This document shows positions 47,190 to 57,367 of a DNA stretch of 64,000 nucleotides, in pieces. The DNA comes from Taiwanofungus camphoratus. Its lineage: Eukaryota; Basidiomycota; Agaricomycetes; Polyporales; Taiwanofungaceae. Both the position numbers and the translations under genes were made by a program. Location: positions 1,922,001-1,986,000 of the forward strand of contig CP021225.1 in NCBI GenBank assembly GCA_003999685.1, in the 5' to 3' direction. Below the pieces are notes generated by a model. That model had not been told where the DNA came from, made no database searches, and was given only the letters and a program-made list of their open reading frames with translations. How positions within the stretch are numbered: position 1 is the first letter of the stretch; the number at the start of each line of letters is the position of its first letter.

Positions 47190-49003
47190 ATGCAAGAGGT
47201 TAGAACAGGCACTGTGCCAGTTGATATTACAGTAGCTGCGGCGACGCAGCCTCCACCGTCTCTGCACCCTCATCCTAGTGCTGGACATGTGGGAAATGCG
47301 TCGATATTATCCAGTCTTCTGGGCGACAAGTGCGTAATTCTCCACAGCCCTCTGTTTGTTTGGCTCAAGAGTAGCATTCCTGAAGCGCAGCCCCTACTTT
47401 CAAGCCGGGTTTGGACTCATGGTGTGCTTGTTTCCTCGTGTATCATCACCTCTACGAATCTAATGGAAACCCCTTGCAGGGTGTTGGTGTTGGCTTAGGC
47501 GCTCTTCGCCAGGCAGTTTTGTTCTCATCCATTGCTCTGAGGAGGCGCATGCTCGTTTCTCTTGAGATTAGTAACAAGGATCCAGCGTATGAATGGTTCC
47601 TTGCGTGGATGGCGCAACGTTCTGCAGCAGCCTCACAGGCAACAGTGAAACCATGGTCTATGAGCTCGTGGGTCCGAAGCCATCAATTGAGCGTTCAAAC
47701 CGCCCAAGAGCAGCGCAAGAACGGCAGTTCCTCTGTCAACTTTAAGCTCGTCGCTGCACCAGGAACGCACTGGCTCAAGTACCGTCGTGCATGGATCCAG
47801 GTAAGTTCGTCGAAATCTGTTAGCTCATGCCGTTGCAGGACATGGCATCACTACCTAGATGTTCACTGCGGTATCTCCTAGGTTAAGCGTGAGCGTGAAA
47901 CACGTTCTCAGCAGCTGATGTCAGGCATTCCTTGGGAAACCGTTACGCTTACCACACTTTCTCGCGACCGCAACATGTTCCCAGAGCTCTTGTCTGAGGC
48001 GCGAGATATGGCCATGCGCGCACAAGAGGGCAAGCTAGTGATACACACCGCATGGGGCATTGAATGGCGCCCATTCGGTCAGCCGAGGAGGAAACGGCCG
48101 CTGAACAGCGTTGTTCTAGCGGACGGTATTGCAGAGCGCCTCGAAGACGACGTCAAAGCGTTTTTGCAGCGTAGAAAATGGTATGAAGACAGAGGTGTGT
48201 CTGTTAAATCCTCAATGTGGAACAGCACTGACCCGTTTGGATAAGGAATACCGTATCGTCGAGGATATCTCCTGCATGGCCCACCCGGCTCAGGCAAATC
48301 CTCCTTCATCCAAGCACTTGCTGGCGCACTCTCCTACGATATATGTTTATTGAATTTATCGGAACGCGGCCTGGCGGACGACAAACTCATTCATCTTCTC
48401 TCGAATACGCCCGAGCGAAGCTTTGTACTGATCGAAGATGTTGACGCAGCATTTAACAAGCGAGTGCAGACAAGTGCAGACGGGTACGTCGCATACTCCT
48501 GTGTTGTTCTGTTCCATGGTTTACCGGCATGTGTTTTACATGAACTAATTCCTCATACCTTGGTGGACAGCTATCAGTCCTCCGTCACATTCTCTGGCTT
48601 CCTCAATGCGCTTGATGGTGTTGCCTCAGGCGAGGAACGCATCATTTTTATGACGACGAATCATCCGGAACAACTCGATCCAGCACTTATTCGCCCGGGA
48701 CGTGTTGACCTCTCCCTGCTCATTGGCGACGCGACTCCTGAGCAGGCGAGGCGCCTGTTTGAACGGTTCTACGGCGGTGGGGATGGCAAGGATAAAAGAT
48801 GGGGGCACATCGAAGAGACAGAGCTAGACAAATTAGGGAGAGAAGTCGAGGAAGTAGTCGAGCGCGAGATGAGGTCGGGGAGAAAAGTGAGCATGGCCGC
48901 GCTGCAGGGCCTGTTCATTAGAAGCAGTGCTGTAGGAGCAGTACGGGACCTCAAGACCATACTCGTACAACGAGGGTCTGAGAGCTCAGCGACAATGTCA
49001 TAA
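47190..49003 (+). CDS. BCS1: BCS1-type mitochondrial AAA ATPase
   Basis: Six exons (47190-47329, 47391-47421, 47480-47800, 47882-48194, 48246-48483, 48571-49003) join in frame to 491 residues. BCS1 is an inner-membrane AAA translocase that inserts the Rieske iron-sulfur protein into complex III. A BCS1_N domain begins [19 protein letters not shown] with the single membrane helix and its following Arg-rich internal targeting region [12 protein letters not shown]. The AAA module (from about 270) has GPPGSGKSS (Walker A), [10 protein letters not shown] (Walker B) and [23 protein letters not shown]1-like paralogues are common in mushrooms, so this may be a paralogue rather than the essential copy. 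The C-terminus has an acidic-basic [13 protein letters not shown] helix. Confidence 0.88.
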
Positions 49004-49210
49004 TATCCAGAAGTAATCTAAGAGTACGTAATGACACGTTTCGTATATGTGGCCTCCAATCGGTCAATTTACTGAAGTTCAGGATCACAGTTCACATGCG
49101 GAGCGTTGTGGACTTCCCTCGCACCCGGTATATTGTTCAGGGGGTCCACTTTCATGTCTCTACTGGTCTGGACCTCGATCTGGATTTGCTATGGATCAAT
49201 GACCGCATAG

Positions 49211-51184
49211 TCAAGTGCATGAAACCCTGACTTCATCAAAAAACAGTCGTACCTGGTTTTCGTGACCTTGGCTGTACTCGGGTCTATCGTTGGTCGTTGC
49301 GTGGGAACCGAGCGGTTTGGACAAAGGAATGGAGACAAATGCGCCTGCAGTTTTATCTCGAACCGTTTCGCGAAAACTTCCCCTTGCATTAAGAGTCGCC
49401 AAAAATGCATTTAAAAGCACTGTAGGGGCAACTCGAATGTGAGCACATGGAAACACCATCTGATTTGAAATGCTCACGCTTTGGAAGCACAAAATAGATG
49501 GCAATGAATATGAACTTGCGGTTTTCCGGCATTGCCGCGTACTGAACATGTTTTGTCTTCAGAATATAGACGTGTAAAGAGAAAGTGACTTGCAATCATT
49601 AGGCAAGTAATTGCGCACATGCTATCATAGGCACCATGAGGTCATCAAATGATGCTACAACATAGCTGTGGGGGGAAAAACCTTGTAAGAACACCGGTAT
49701 TGACGCTGTATACCATGAGCACCCTAATCGCAGAGTTAGTTCTGTAAATGAAGGCCATATAGTTGAGCCGAGTAACTTCCCCCCATAACGCAGGAAAAAA
49801 AAACAGACTTAGCAAATCCACTGCGGAGACGACTCAGAAGTATACACATTGATGCCGCAATAAGAACATCTGCAACAACGCTAGAAATGAAGCTGGTGTA
49901 CAGGAACCACTTGACACGACACCGGTTCAGTTATAGTAGGTCTCGTCACAATAAACTTGTTCTGGCTGACCGTGATCTCCGACAAGTCAAAGTAATCTTT
50001 GAGAGTGAGCCTGTTGCGAATGAAAAGTAAAGCTCGATGGCCTGTATAGTCGGAAGATAAGCTTACCCCTTTATAGCAAAAGCTGGGTTCAGATGTGACT
50101 AACTTGCAATAAGAAGTTACACAAGACCTGTGTACATACCATAGCTGCTAACTTTGACAGTGATTTAGAACGGTGTTCATCCACGTTCACGAGTATGTAG
50201 CCCAACCAACTGACCGAGAACAACGAGCGAGCTTACGCCCTAAGTATGAATTATAATCAGTCATGTGCGAGAACGGCAGCGAGAACATACTAACGATGGC
50301 GGCTGTTATTAGCCAATTCCTACCACTCACTGAGATATTGAGTATGCGGATGATTCGCTCGTGCTGAGGCCAAATTCGACTTACGCATCCAAACTCGCTG
50401 ACAGAAAAGGCTATAAGGAGATCATCATGAGCTCTTCTAAATATGTGTCCTCCCGAGATCATTACCCTCTAACGATGGCATCACTTGAGCTCTGGACATG
50501 ACATCAGCTGAGAAGCTGTAAGAGCCCTGGATTACTTACGCCAACGACGACATGAGCCTGAGTCCAGTAGATTCGACTGTCAGCAAACTTTATGAGATTA
50601 TAGAATCAATGCACTTGCCATGACACTCCTGCAAGGGACATCGATCAGAAAATTGGTATCCATTGATCTTCTGAGGAGTACGCACCATTCGGGCATAAGT
50701 AAATCCGTGGGGCTTCCGAGGTCAGTAACAGCATAGGTGTAAGACGCATGAGTAATAAATGCTTGGTGTAAACCGCCCAATAGCCTGTGCACACCCAGCG
50801 CCCGTCAACATAGGTGAGAAGACCATTGTGTCTCATGGATGGTCACCATAGTAAGAAGATCTGTTCCGCTTGACGATCAACATGCCTTATGAATGAGGAC
50901 GCAAGTTCACAAACCAGAAGCCTCAATGTAACTGAATCATCCTTATAGCGTGTGTAATAGAGATATGTCTGCACACTGGTGATCCCGTAGAAGCTTTGCA
51001 TCCAATTAGATCAAAGTGAATCAGCCACATCTCAAGAACGCTTTTCATATACTTACATTGCAGCAGCAATTGAACCTGTGAGCCTTTCAGCGAATATCAA
51101 ACCGCTCTTCCGAAGCTACATACCCAGGTAAGTCGAACCAAGCGAGGCGCTGAGGGCAGAGTCATTTGGGGCAGTTGCCATAGC
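49211..51184 (-). CDS. DUF6534 multi-pass membrane protein, many small exons
   Basis: Minus-strand segments match this mushroom-expanded family in the right order. MATAPNDSALSASLGSTYLG starts at 51184. It is followed by FYGITSVQTYLYYTRYKDD (about 50985-50910), GLHQAFITHASYTYAVTDLG (about 50780-50700), FADSRIYWTQAHVVVG (about 50590-50540), VSGRNWLITAAIVS (about 50330-50285), WFLYTSFISSVVADVLIAAS with LLSRLRSGFAKS (about 49900-49820), IRVLMVYSVNTGVLT (about 49740-49690), MPENRKFIFIAIYFVLPK (about 49530-49475) and NAFLATLNARGS (about 49410-49375). The gene would have ten or more introns. Not every junction could be closed in frame, and some expected residues between blocks are missing, so partial decay cannot be excluded. 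The family's molecular role is unknown. The stop at 49211 is provisional. Confidence 0.62.
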
Positions 51185-52615
51185 TGGCCACCTGTTCTGC
51201 GTAGACGTAGGACCTAGAAATCCAAACTGGGTCCCGTTTATATACCTTCGAGCGATTTTAAGTTTTCCATATATACCTCGCACCGTCGAAGGGCATGAGA
51301 CCGTCATTGATATTTTCCCAGTAACCTCCACATGAGTTGCCAGTGGAAACGGAGAAGCATAAACCATCGGCGGCAGTAGTCGAGATTCTGTGGGACCGAC
51401 CATGAGGTGAGTCAAGAGTCTTCTATGACATCACAAGTTTGTTGATGAGTTCGAGTTACTCACACCGATATATCGTGGGTGGACAAACCACCCAAGGTGC
51501 TCATACGGACTCAAATCTCATCCCATGCTGCTGCGGAAGTAGATGGGGCCATAACAGAATCGTCAGCGTGTGCTAACTTGGGAATAACGACACATTACCC
51601 AACATACCTACCATGTTGTAGGAGGCCTTGGGTCCCCGCACATGGGTGGCAGTGACGACAAGACAACGGATGATGATAGGCAATCGTCGAAAAAGGAAAG
51701 GAAGGAAGGTAAGATACGGATATCCTAATGCACGAAGATGATTGAAGGAAGTATCTAGTCTGGGGAGACTAGAATGTACCTCGACTCACGCAAAATAACT
51801 CCGGCCCTTGTCTCCGTTTTTACCGGTCCTTCGCCGTCCTCCAGGAGCAGCGCAAGACTTGCGAAAGTAAGCCACACGGTAAGAACTCTCCCACCGTTGT
51901 AATGCTGCGGCGCACAATGCATGAGGCATACAGAAGTCATATGCAGGCAGCACCGTTTTATAAATATTGGGTAGCCTCGCCATGTACAGAAGAACCATTG
52001 CTCGCAGGGCCCTAAGTTGTCCGGAACATGCCTACTGGCCTACTTACCTACATATCTACCGTCAATTGAAGTTCTAGCATCGCAGAGAACAAAACATTAA
52101 TGGAGGATTAATTAAGGACGGAAACATGGCAGTCAGGACGTACATAAGTATCGGTGCGCATGGGATTCGGATGCAACTTGGATGCAACCAAGCAATTGAC
52201 CTTGTCCTTCTCGCAACCAGCGATTTCGAACACACTGCCCCGCTGCCTCGCACTGTACATGTGGTGGTGATGGCGTATCCCTGGCAAAAACTTCGAAGTT
52301 CGACCTTTTCCCGTTTCATGCTTAAGCTTCGTCCTTCAAACTTGTAAGTTCACCAGTCTGAATCTGACCTAGACGCAGTCAATGAAAGTAGTTTACTTAT
52401 CATCGCTTTCTGTAAGAAAACAGTGGTACAAGATCTGGCTTCCTTGTCTTGTCGTCATTATATTATAATCCTCTCACTCAGCTTCAGTTGAAGGCTTCAG
52501 ATAGATATCTGCCAACCTCGAGCGGTGTATGGTAATTGTCAAGAACATGGGTTCTCAACAAGGGGCACGCACCGGCAGATGCCGAGACACGGGGTAGGGG
52601 GGGTCCAGGGGCCCT

Positions 52616-52629
52616 TAACCGGGATTTCT
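52616..52629. repeat. Direct repeat unit matching the MITE right flank
   Basis: TAACCGGGATTTCT occurs here and again at 53309-53322, immediately outside the right end of the MITE. The two copies may belong to an older dispersed repeat into which the MITE inserted. Confidence 0.6.
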
Positions 52630-52970
52630 TACCAGTTAGCTGTATTTTCTCCCAGGTGTTAAATGGGCTAAACTGTGGTACAACTATGATATAGACACTC
52701 AAAATAAGCAATACATACTGTAACTAAGCCTCTTTCCTGATTTTGGAGCCCTCTCAAGTCATTGGTGTCGACGACCGAGATGTTGGTATGCTGCCATATA
52801 TGGTAAGGTAACTCATAGAGTTATACTTGTCATGACTGTGACATGTAGGTGACATTAATCACGTGGAGATTGACACGCGCCCACGGGATACATCCCATTA
52901 TGGAAGGTCCCTTCCAAATATGGTGCGTGGGAAGCTCCCACGGGGGAAGGGGGGGTCTTGGGGGTGCTTA

Positions 52971-53308
52971 CAGCAATCCTAAAAACGATAGCTCGTTTTG
53001 AGAAAAACTGCATTGGAGCCAGGTGGTTCCGGCGAGCACGACGCGTGGGGAGCGATCTCAGGTGAGGTGTGTTGGCGCATCGGCATCCTCATATAGCAGT
53101 GTTCGCACCCACCGGTGGCGACAATGAGGAGTGGAAAATCTATGATAAAATTCTACAGAATAAATGATGACATAGACTAGCCACTAATATATGAGCAGGT
53201 CCAAATGAAGATGGGCTCTCAGATCTGCCGCAATGTTTGAGGCCGGCAGGTGGCACCTGGCTCCAATGCAGTTTTTCTCAAAACGAGCTATCGTTTTTAG
53301 GATTGCTG
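52971..53308. mobile_element. Non-autonomous Tc1/mariner-like MITE, perfect inverted repeats
   Basis: The 338-bp element begins CAGCAATCCTAAAAACGATA and its first 55 bp (52971-53025) are exactly the reverse complement of its last 55 bp (53254-53308). It is flanked on both sides by TA (52969-52970 and 53309-53310), the expected target duplication of Tc1/mariner/pogo elements, and its ends start CAG as in many of those families. The 228-bp interior has no transposase. Identity of the arms points to recent insertion or strong conservation by gene conversion. Confidence 0.88.
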
Positions 53309-54271
53309 TAACCGGGATTTCTGACCTCGTGCCGAAAATTTGATTTTTGCCTGCCCCTTGGTTCTCAATCGCAGCCACACGTGAATCATGTGATGTCCAC
53401 CAACGTGATTGGAATCGACAAATACCAGTTCGCCTCTGTAAGTATCAGATATCTCGCGGGATAAATCGAAGTCCCACATCTCAATATCTGAAATATTTGG
53501 AATGAGTCCGCGACTTGTGCTCGTATTATTCAGGCTCTGGGGGACCTTTTTCGTAACTCAGCAACCCCTGAGAAGGGTGCTATGAAAGGCTGAATCTCCA
53601 TCAGTGCAACGATTGAGATGATCGCGCCCGGGGATCTCCAACTGCACCATTCAGTGTATGTTATACCCGGTGTTATTGGCGAGGACAACGCATAGCCGCC
53701 TTATGCATGGAAGATGTGGTAGATGGAAGAGAAGGGCCTGTCTTTATGGGTAAGACGGTGCGCTTTGACGATCATGTTATTACGGGTTGGGCGCAGAATG
53801 GACGGCTATGGGAAGCTATAGGACGGCGGAAGGAGAAATCTCATGGACTTCTTGAAAGGGATATACATTTGGCGAGAGCAACAGCAGCTTGGGCTACTTA
53901 CACTGGCACAGAAGTACGAGGGATGGATATCGATGCCGGATAAAGGACAGATTGAGTATGTTGTTTGACGGGTTTTCCAGGCGGTAAGGACGATCTTACG
54001 CACTGGCATGCAGGAATCCACATTTCACGACCGATGTCGTATCCAGGTCTTAACCAACGTTCGGTATGTGAGCGTCTTTTGCCGTGTGCACCTGATTAAT
54101 AGACTTCTCGGCGCTCATTCAATCTTTCCATTTCGCATCCATCCGAGTGCGAAAGCTTGACGTCACCGACTGATCGGTCTGGGGAAGTAATTCTCAAGCA
54201 TTGCGGTGCTTACGTATATAAAGCAGCTTGGATTCGTTCGATATCTATATCAGCAAGAAAGCGACTCAGCA

Positions 54272-55062
54272 ATGTCGGCAACAGAAGTCATTACCCTGTG
54301 TCAAGGGCAAGGCTTGGTCTGGAAATACATGGAAGACACGGCAAGTTCTATTGCCCTCGCAGGATTGAAATCGATGTTACTAGATTCACACCGAACTACA
54401 AGGGCCTGCCCTACAAGACAGTATGAGTGGAATATCCGGACATCGCAAATGTCTGTAAGAAGATTGGCGCTGCTCCCACAGGCACACGCGAGGACGGCTC
54501 GCTCCTCTACACCCTCCCAGCGATCTACCGTCCGCTCACGAAGACGAGCATTTCGGAGCCGGGCCGAATCGCACGTTACCTCGACAAGACCTACCCAGAC
54601 ACGCCCGTCCTTACACCCGTAGGAGCAGATACATTTCATGCTGCGTTCCAGGGGGCGTTTTTCTTGACTGTTATAGGCAAACTGCTTCCGATCATGATAC
54701 CACCGGTGGCCGTCCAGCTGAACCCACCTAGCTTGGCTTACTTCCGGAAGACTACAGAGGCGAAGGTTGGGAAGCTGGAGGAGCTCTCGCCCCCTGGGCC
54801 CATCCGGGAAGGCCAATGGAAGCAAGTACAAGACGGCCTCAGCAGGATCGCCAAATGGATGTCGACGGATGGGAAGGAGAAGCCTCTTATGGTGGGTGAT
54901 ACTATATGCTTTGCGGACATCACGATTGCAAGTCATTTGGTATGAGTCAAGTGTGTTCTCGGTCCCGACGGACCAGAGTGGGCGGCTGTGAAGACGTAGG
55001 ATGAGGGGAAGTGAGCAAGTTTCATGGAGTTCTTCGGGAGATACGAGGTGGTCGGTGATTAA
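54272..55062 (+). pseudogene. Glutathione S-transferase (UstS-like) pseudogene
   Basis: The protein similarity is continuous, but the gene is broken at several points. MSATEVITL starts at 54272, then the frame shifts with loss of several codons before GKAWSGNTWKTR. A GC-AG intron (54341-54383) leads to NYKGLPYKTV followed by TGA (54424-54426) where the family has Trp, then VEYPDI. The frame stays open through KKIGAAPTG, DGSLLYTLPAIY and YLDKTYPDTP to ASHLV. There TGA (54943-54945), TAG (54997-54999) and TGA (55012-55014) again occupy positions where Trp is expected (LVWVK, KTWDEGKW). The coding trace ends EVVGD at 55062. The intact relative would be a GST-fold protein of roughly 250 residues, with a GST_N domain and an alpha-helical C-terminal domain. 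Confidence 0.85.
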
Positions 55063-55539
55063 TGTAGTGGCAGCAGCATCTCACGTTTATTCGTAACCAG
55101 TTTCAGCTGGCATCGTGCAGTATATGTCAGTATACGAATGACTCCTGCCACACCGAACATCTGAGCGAGGTCCCCCCTGATAAATACTTTGTCTTTATGA
55201 CCTGTCTTTAGGAGCACTGGCTTCGAGCAATATTCGTATTGCCCACATTTGTGAGCGAAGCGAACCGACATCACCAATTCACCGCATATATGCTAGTGCC
55301 CAGATATCATAGCAGGGTAAACGGATCGGAGCAGTGTCAAGATAGGTGTTTTCATGGGGTAACAGCACCTGCGAACGCGGCTAGATGCAACAACAGGGGA
55401 GGAACAAGCGCAGCGCACGCTGCATTACATGTACAACGTTATCATAATTACAGACACGAGTATGCTGACGACAGTAGACGCGCGATCGGTGCGTCCGGGC
55501 TGTGTAACGCGTGGCGCCCGGCGGGCCCGTAGTGACCAG
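55063..55539. other. Convergent intergenic region
   Basis: This lies between the GST pseudogene and the 3' end of the homeodomain gene. I see no gene or repeat. Confidence 0.5.
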
Positions 55540-57367
55540 TCACAGACCGGCCGCGTCGAACGGAAACGCGGGCATTCCCGCAGAGTGCACGTGAGACCCC
55601 ACGGGCCCGAGCGCCGCCGCGGCAGCGCCGTGTGCCGGCGGGAACGACGCAGCCGCAGAGCTCTGCCACGGCTGGGACGAGAAGAAGGACATTTCGGGGG
55701 CGTGTGGCGACGGCGCGTCGTACGGCGCGTGCAGAGAAGAAGAAGAAGAGGAGGAGGCCGTCGGGGGCGGTTCCGTGATGAACGAGTCGTACGGCGGTAC
55801 GGACCTCGAGTCGGGGTCGTCGTAGTCACCTGGATACTGGAGGGTCAGAGACGCGGGCACGGACTGGAGAGCAGGCATCCCGCGAGACTCGATCGTCTGT
55901 ACGCCGTGCTGCATATATAGCCCAGAGAGTCCGTCTTCTCGCGCATGTAGGGAGGGCGGCCTTGACGCTGAATACTGTATCTGCGGCGACTGATGACCCA
56001 GCTGAGGGTACGGATAATCGACAGGCAATGGATATGCGTTTGCAGTAGCCGCCGGGGCGGTATTTTGCGACGGATTGTCGAGAGCGAGCGGGGCTCCAGA
56101 AAATGATGGCTGACGACCACAGGAGTCTATTTGTGGTCGGTGACGCAGAGAATCATGGCTGGGACGCCTGTGGTGAGCCATTGGCACACTGGACGGTGGT
56201 CCGCGGGTATGCGCTGGCTCAGCCTGGCGGGGTGGCGAGTACAGAGGCAGCTCGCTGCCAGCCCCGTTGCATCTCAGGTTCCGCAGAACGTGGGCGAGCT
56301 GGACCGCCGAGCCCGCGAGGTCGTGGCGCAGCACCTTCGTCGCCTGCATGCCCTCGGTCCAGTCCGCGCAGCTTTTCCAACCGCGGAGCGACGCGCCGTC
56401 GGCGCCGGGCGGTGCGGCGAATTCGAGGTAGAACAGAGGAGGACGCGAGAGGTTGAAGGTGGCGAGGCCCATGCCGGGAGATATGTTTGTGAAGCTCGTG
56501 TCGACGACGGTGTCGAAGGGGACCTCCATCTTGAAGCCGTGCCCGGAGGAGTGGATGAACCACGTTATGCATCGTTTTGTTTCACAAACATATGCTACCA
56601 GGTCATGCTTGCTGACTGCCGTCGCGATACGGCGCCATGTACCGATGGCTAAATTTGTGCATGGAATTATGGACACGGCTTAGAATATAGAGTACGACAG
56701 CATGAGACAATCAGCTCCTTCATTGCAGCAAGGAAAAACATACGTTCGTCCTCGTGGATGAGACTGGAAAGATCTGCGTCAAATCCCATGCACAAATCAG
56801 GCGGTGCTTCAGGCAGGGGTTCTGCGACCCGGCCTTTGCTCTTCCCATCATGCAGCTTCGCCTTTGCTCGCCTGCAATGAGATGCTGCTCTTGAGATCCG
56901 TAGCCGAGAAGCGCAGAAAAGCGGCAATACCTGTTCTGAAACCAAATTTGTGTCTGCCGCTCATTCATGCCCAGCAGGTCGCTAATTTCCTTCCGACGTG
57001 TGGCGGTTGGGCTCCGGTCGGTCGCAAAAAAGCGTTCGAGATGCATCAGCTGCTCAGGAGTGACCCGGGAGCGCTTGCGCTTCTCTTTTGACTCAAACGT
57101 GGAGCCGACGGGACTCGGCGTGGCCGATCTAGGGTCTTGCAACGCCGGTTCCGGGTCTGCACTCGCGTCCGGCTGCAAGGAGTCCATGCCGACATACGAG
57201 GAGCGCCGCTGAGCCTCGCCGGCGTCGTGTGGGGAAGGCGACACCGAGCTGGGCGTCGACGCGGACGACTCGGGAGTGAGGCCGTCATCCGTGGAGTAGG
57301 AGTAAGCGGAGGACGGGGACGGAGTGAGCAGGAGTCCATGGTGAGAGCGCGACGCGGGTCTCGACAT
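55540..57367 (-). CDS. Homeodomain transcription factor
   Basis: Three exons (57367-56931, 56871-56744, 56678-55540) join in frame to 567 residues. The homeodomain (about 94-153) reads KRKRSRVTPEQLMHLERFF to QIWFQNRRAKAKL. The first intron splits the recognition-helix codon run after WFQNR, and correct splicing restores NRRAK. It has the standard 60-residue length, so it is not a TALE type and not an obvious mating-type HD1 or HD2 protein. A second conserved block follows (TWRRIATAVSKHDLVAYVC, WFIHSSGHGFKMEVPFDTV), seen in mushroom Hom1/Hom2-like regulators. The C-terminal 250 residues are Pro/Ser/Gln-rich with a seven-Ser run, probably an activation region. Targets are unknown. Confidence 0.88.

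Larger units (their letters stand above)
51185..54271. other. Gene-poor region with MITE
   Basis: About 3.1 kb lies upstream of the DUF6534 gene and upstream of the GST pseudogene. It holds the MITE at 52971-53308 and G/C homopolymer-rich stretches at 52595-52615 and 52940-52965. Small open frames (e.g. 53707-53943) have no family similarity. Confidence 0.5.

Noticed and set aside
53707-53943. Small plus-strand gene of 78 codons
   Set aside because: No family similarity, no conserved motif and no splice-linked partner exon.
54272-55062. Functional GST rescued by A-to-I editing of UGA/UAG to UGG
   Set aside because: Attractive because all stops sit at Trp positions, but the N-terminal frameshift and missing codons would not be repaired. 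Kept only as an alternative to test.
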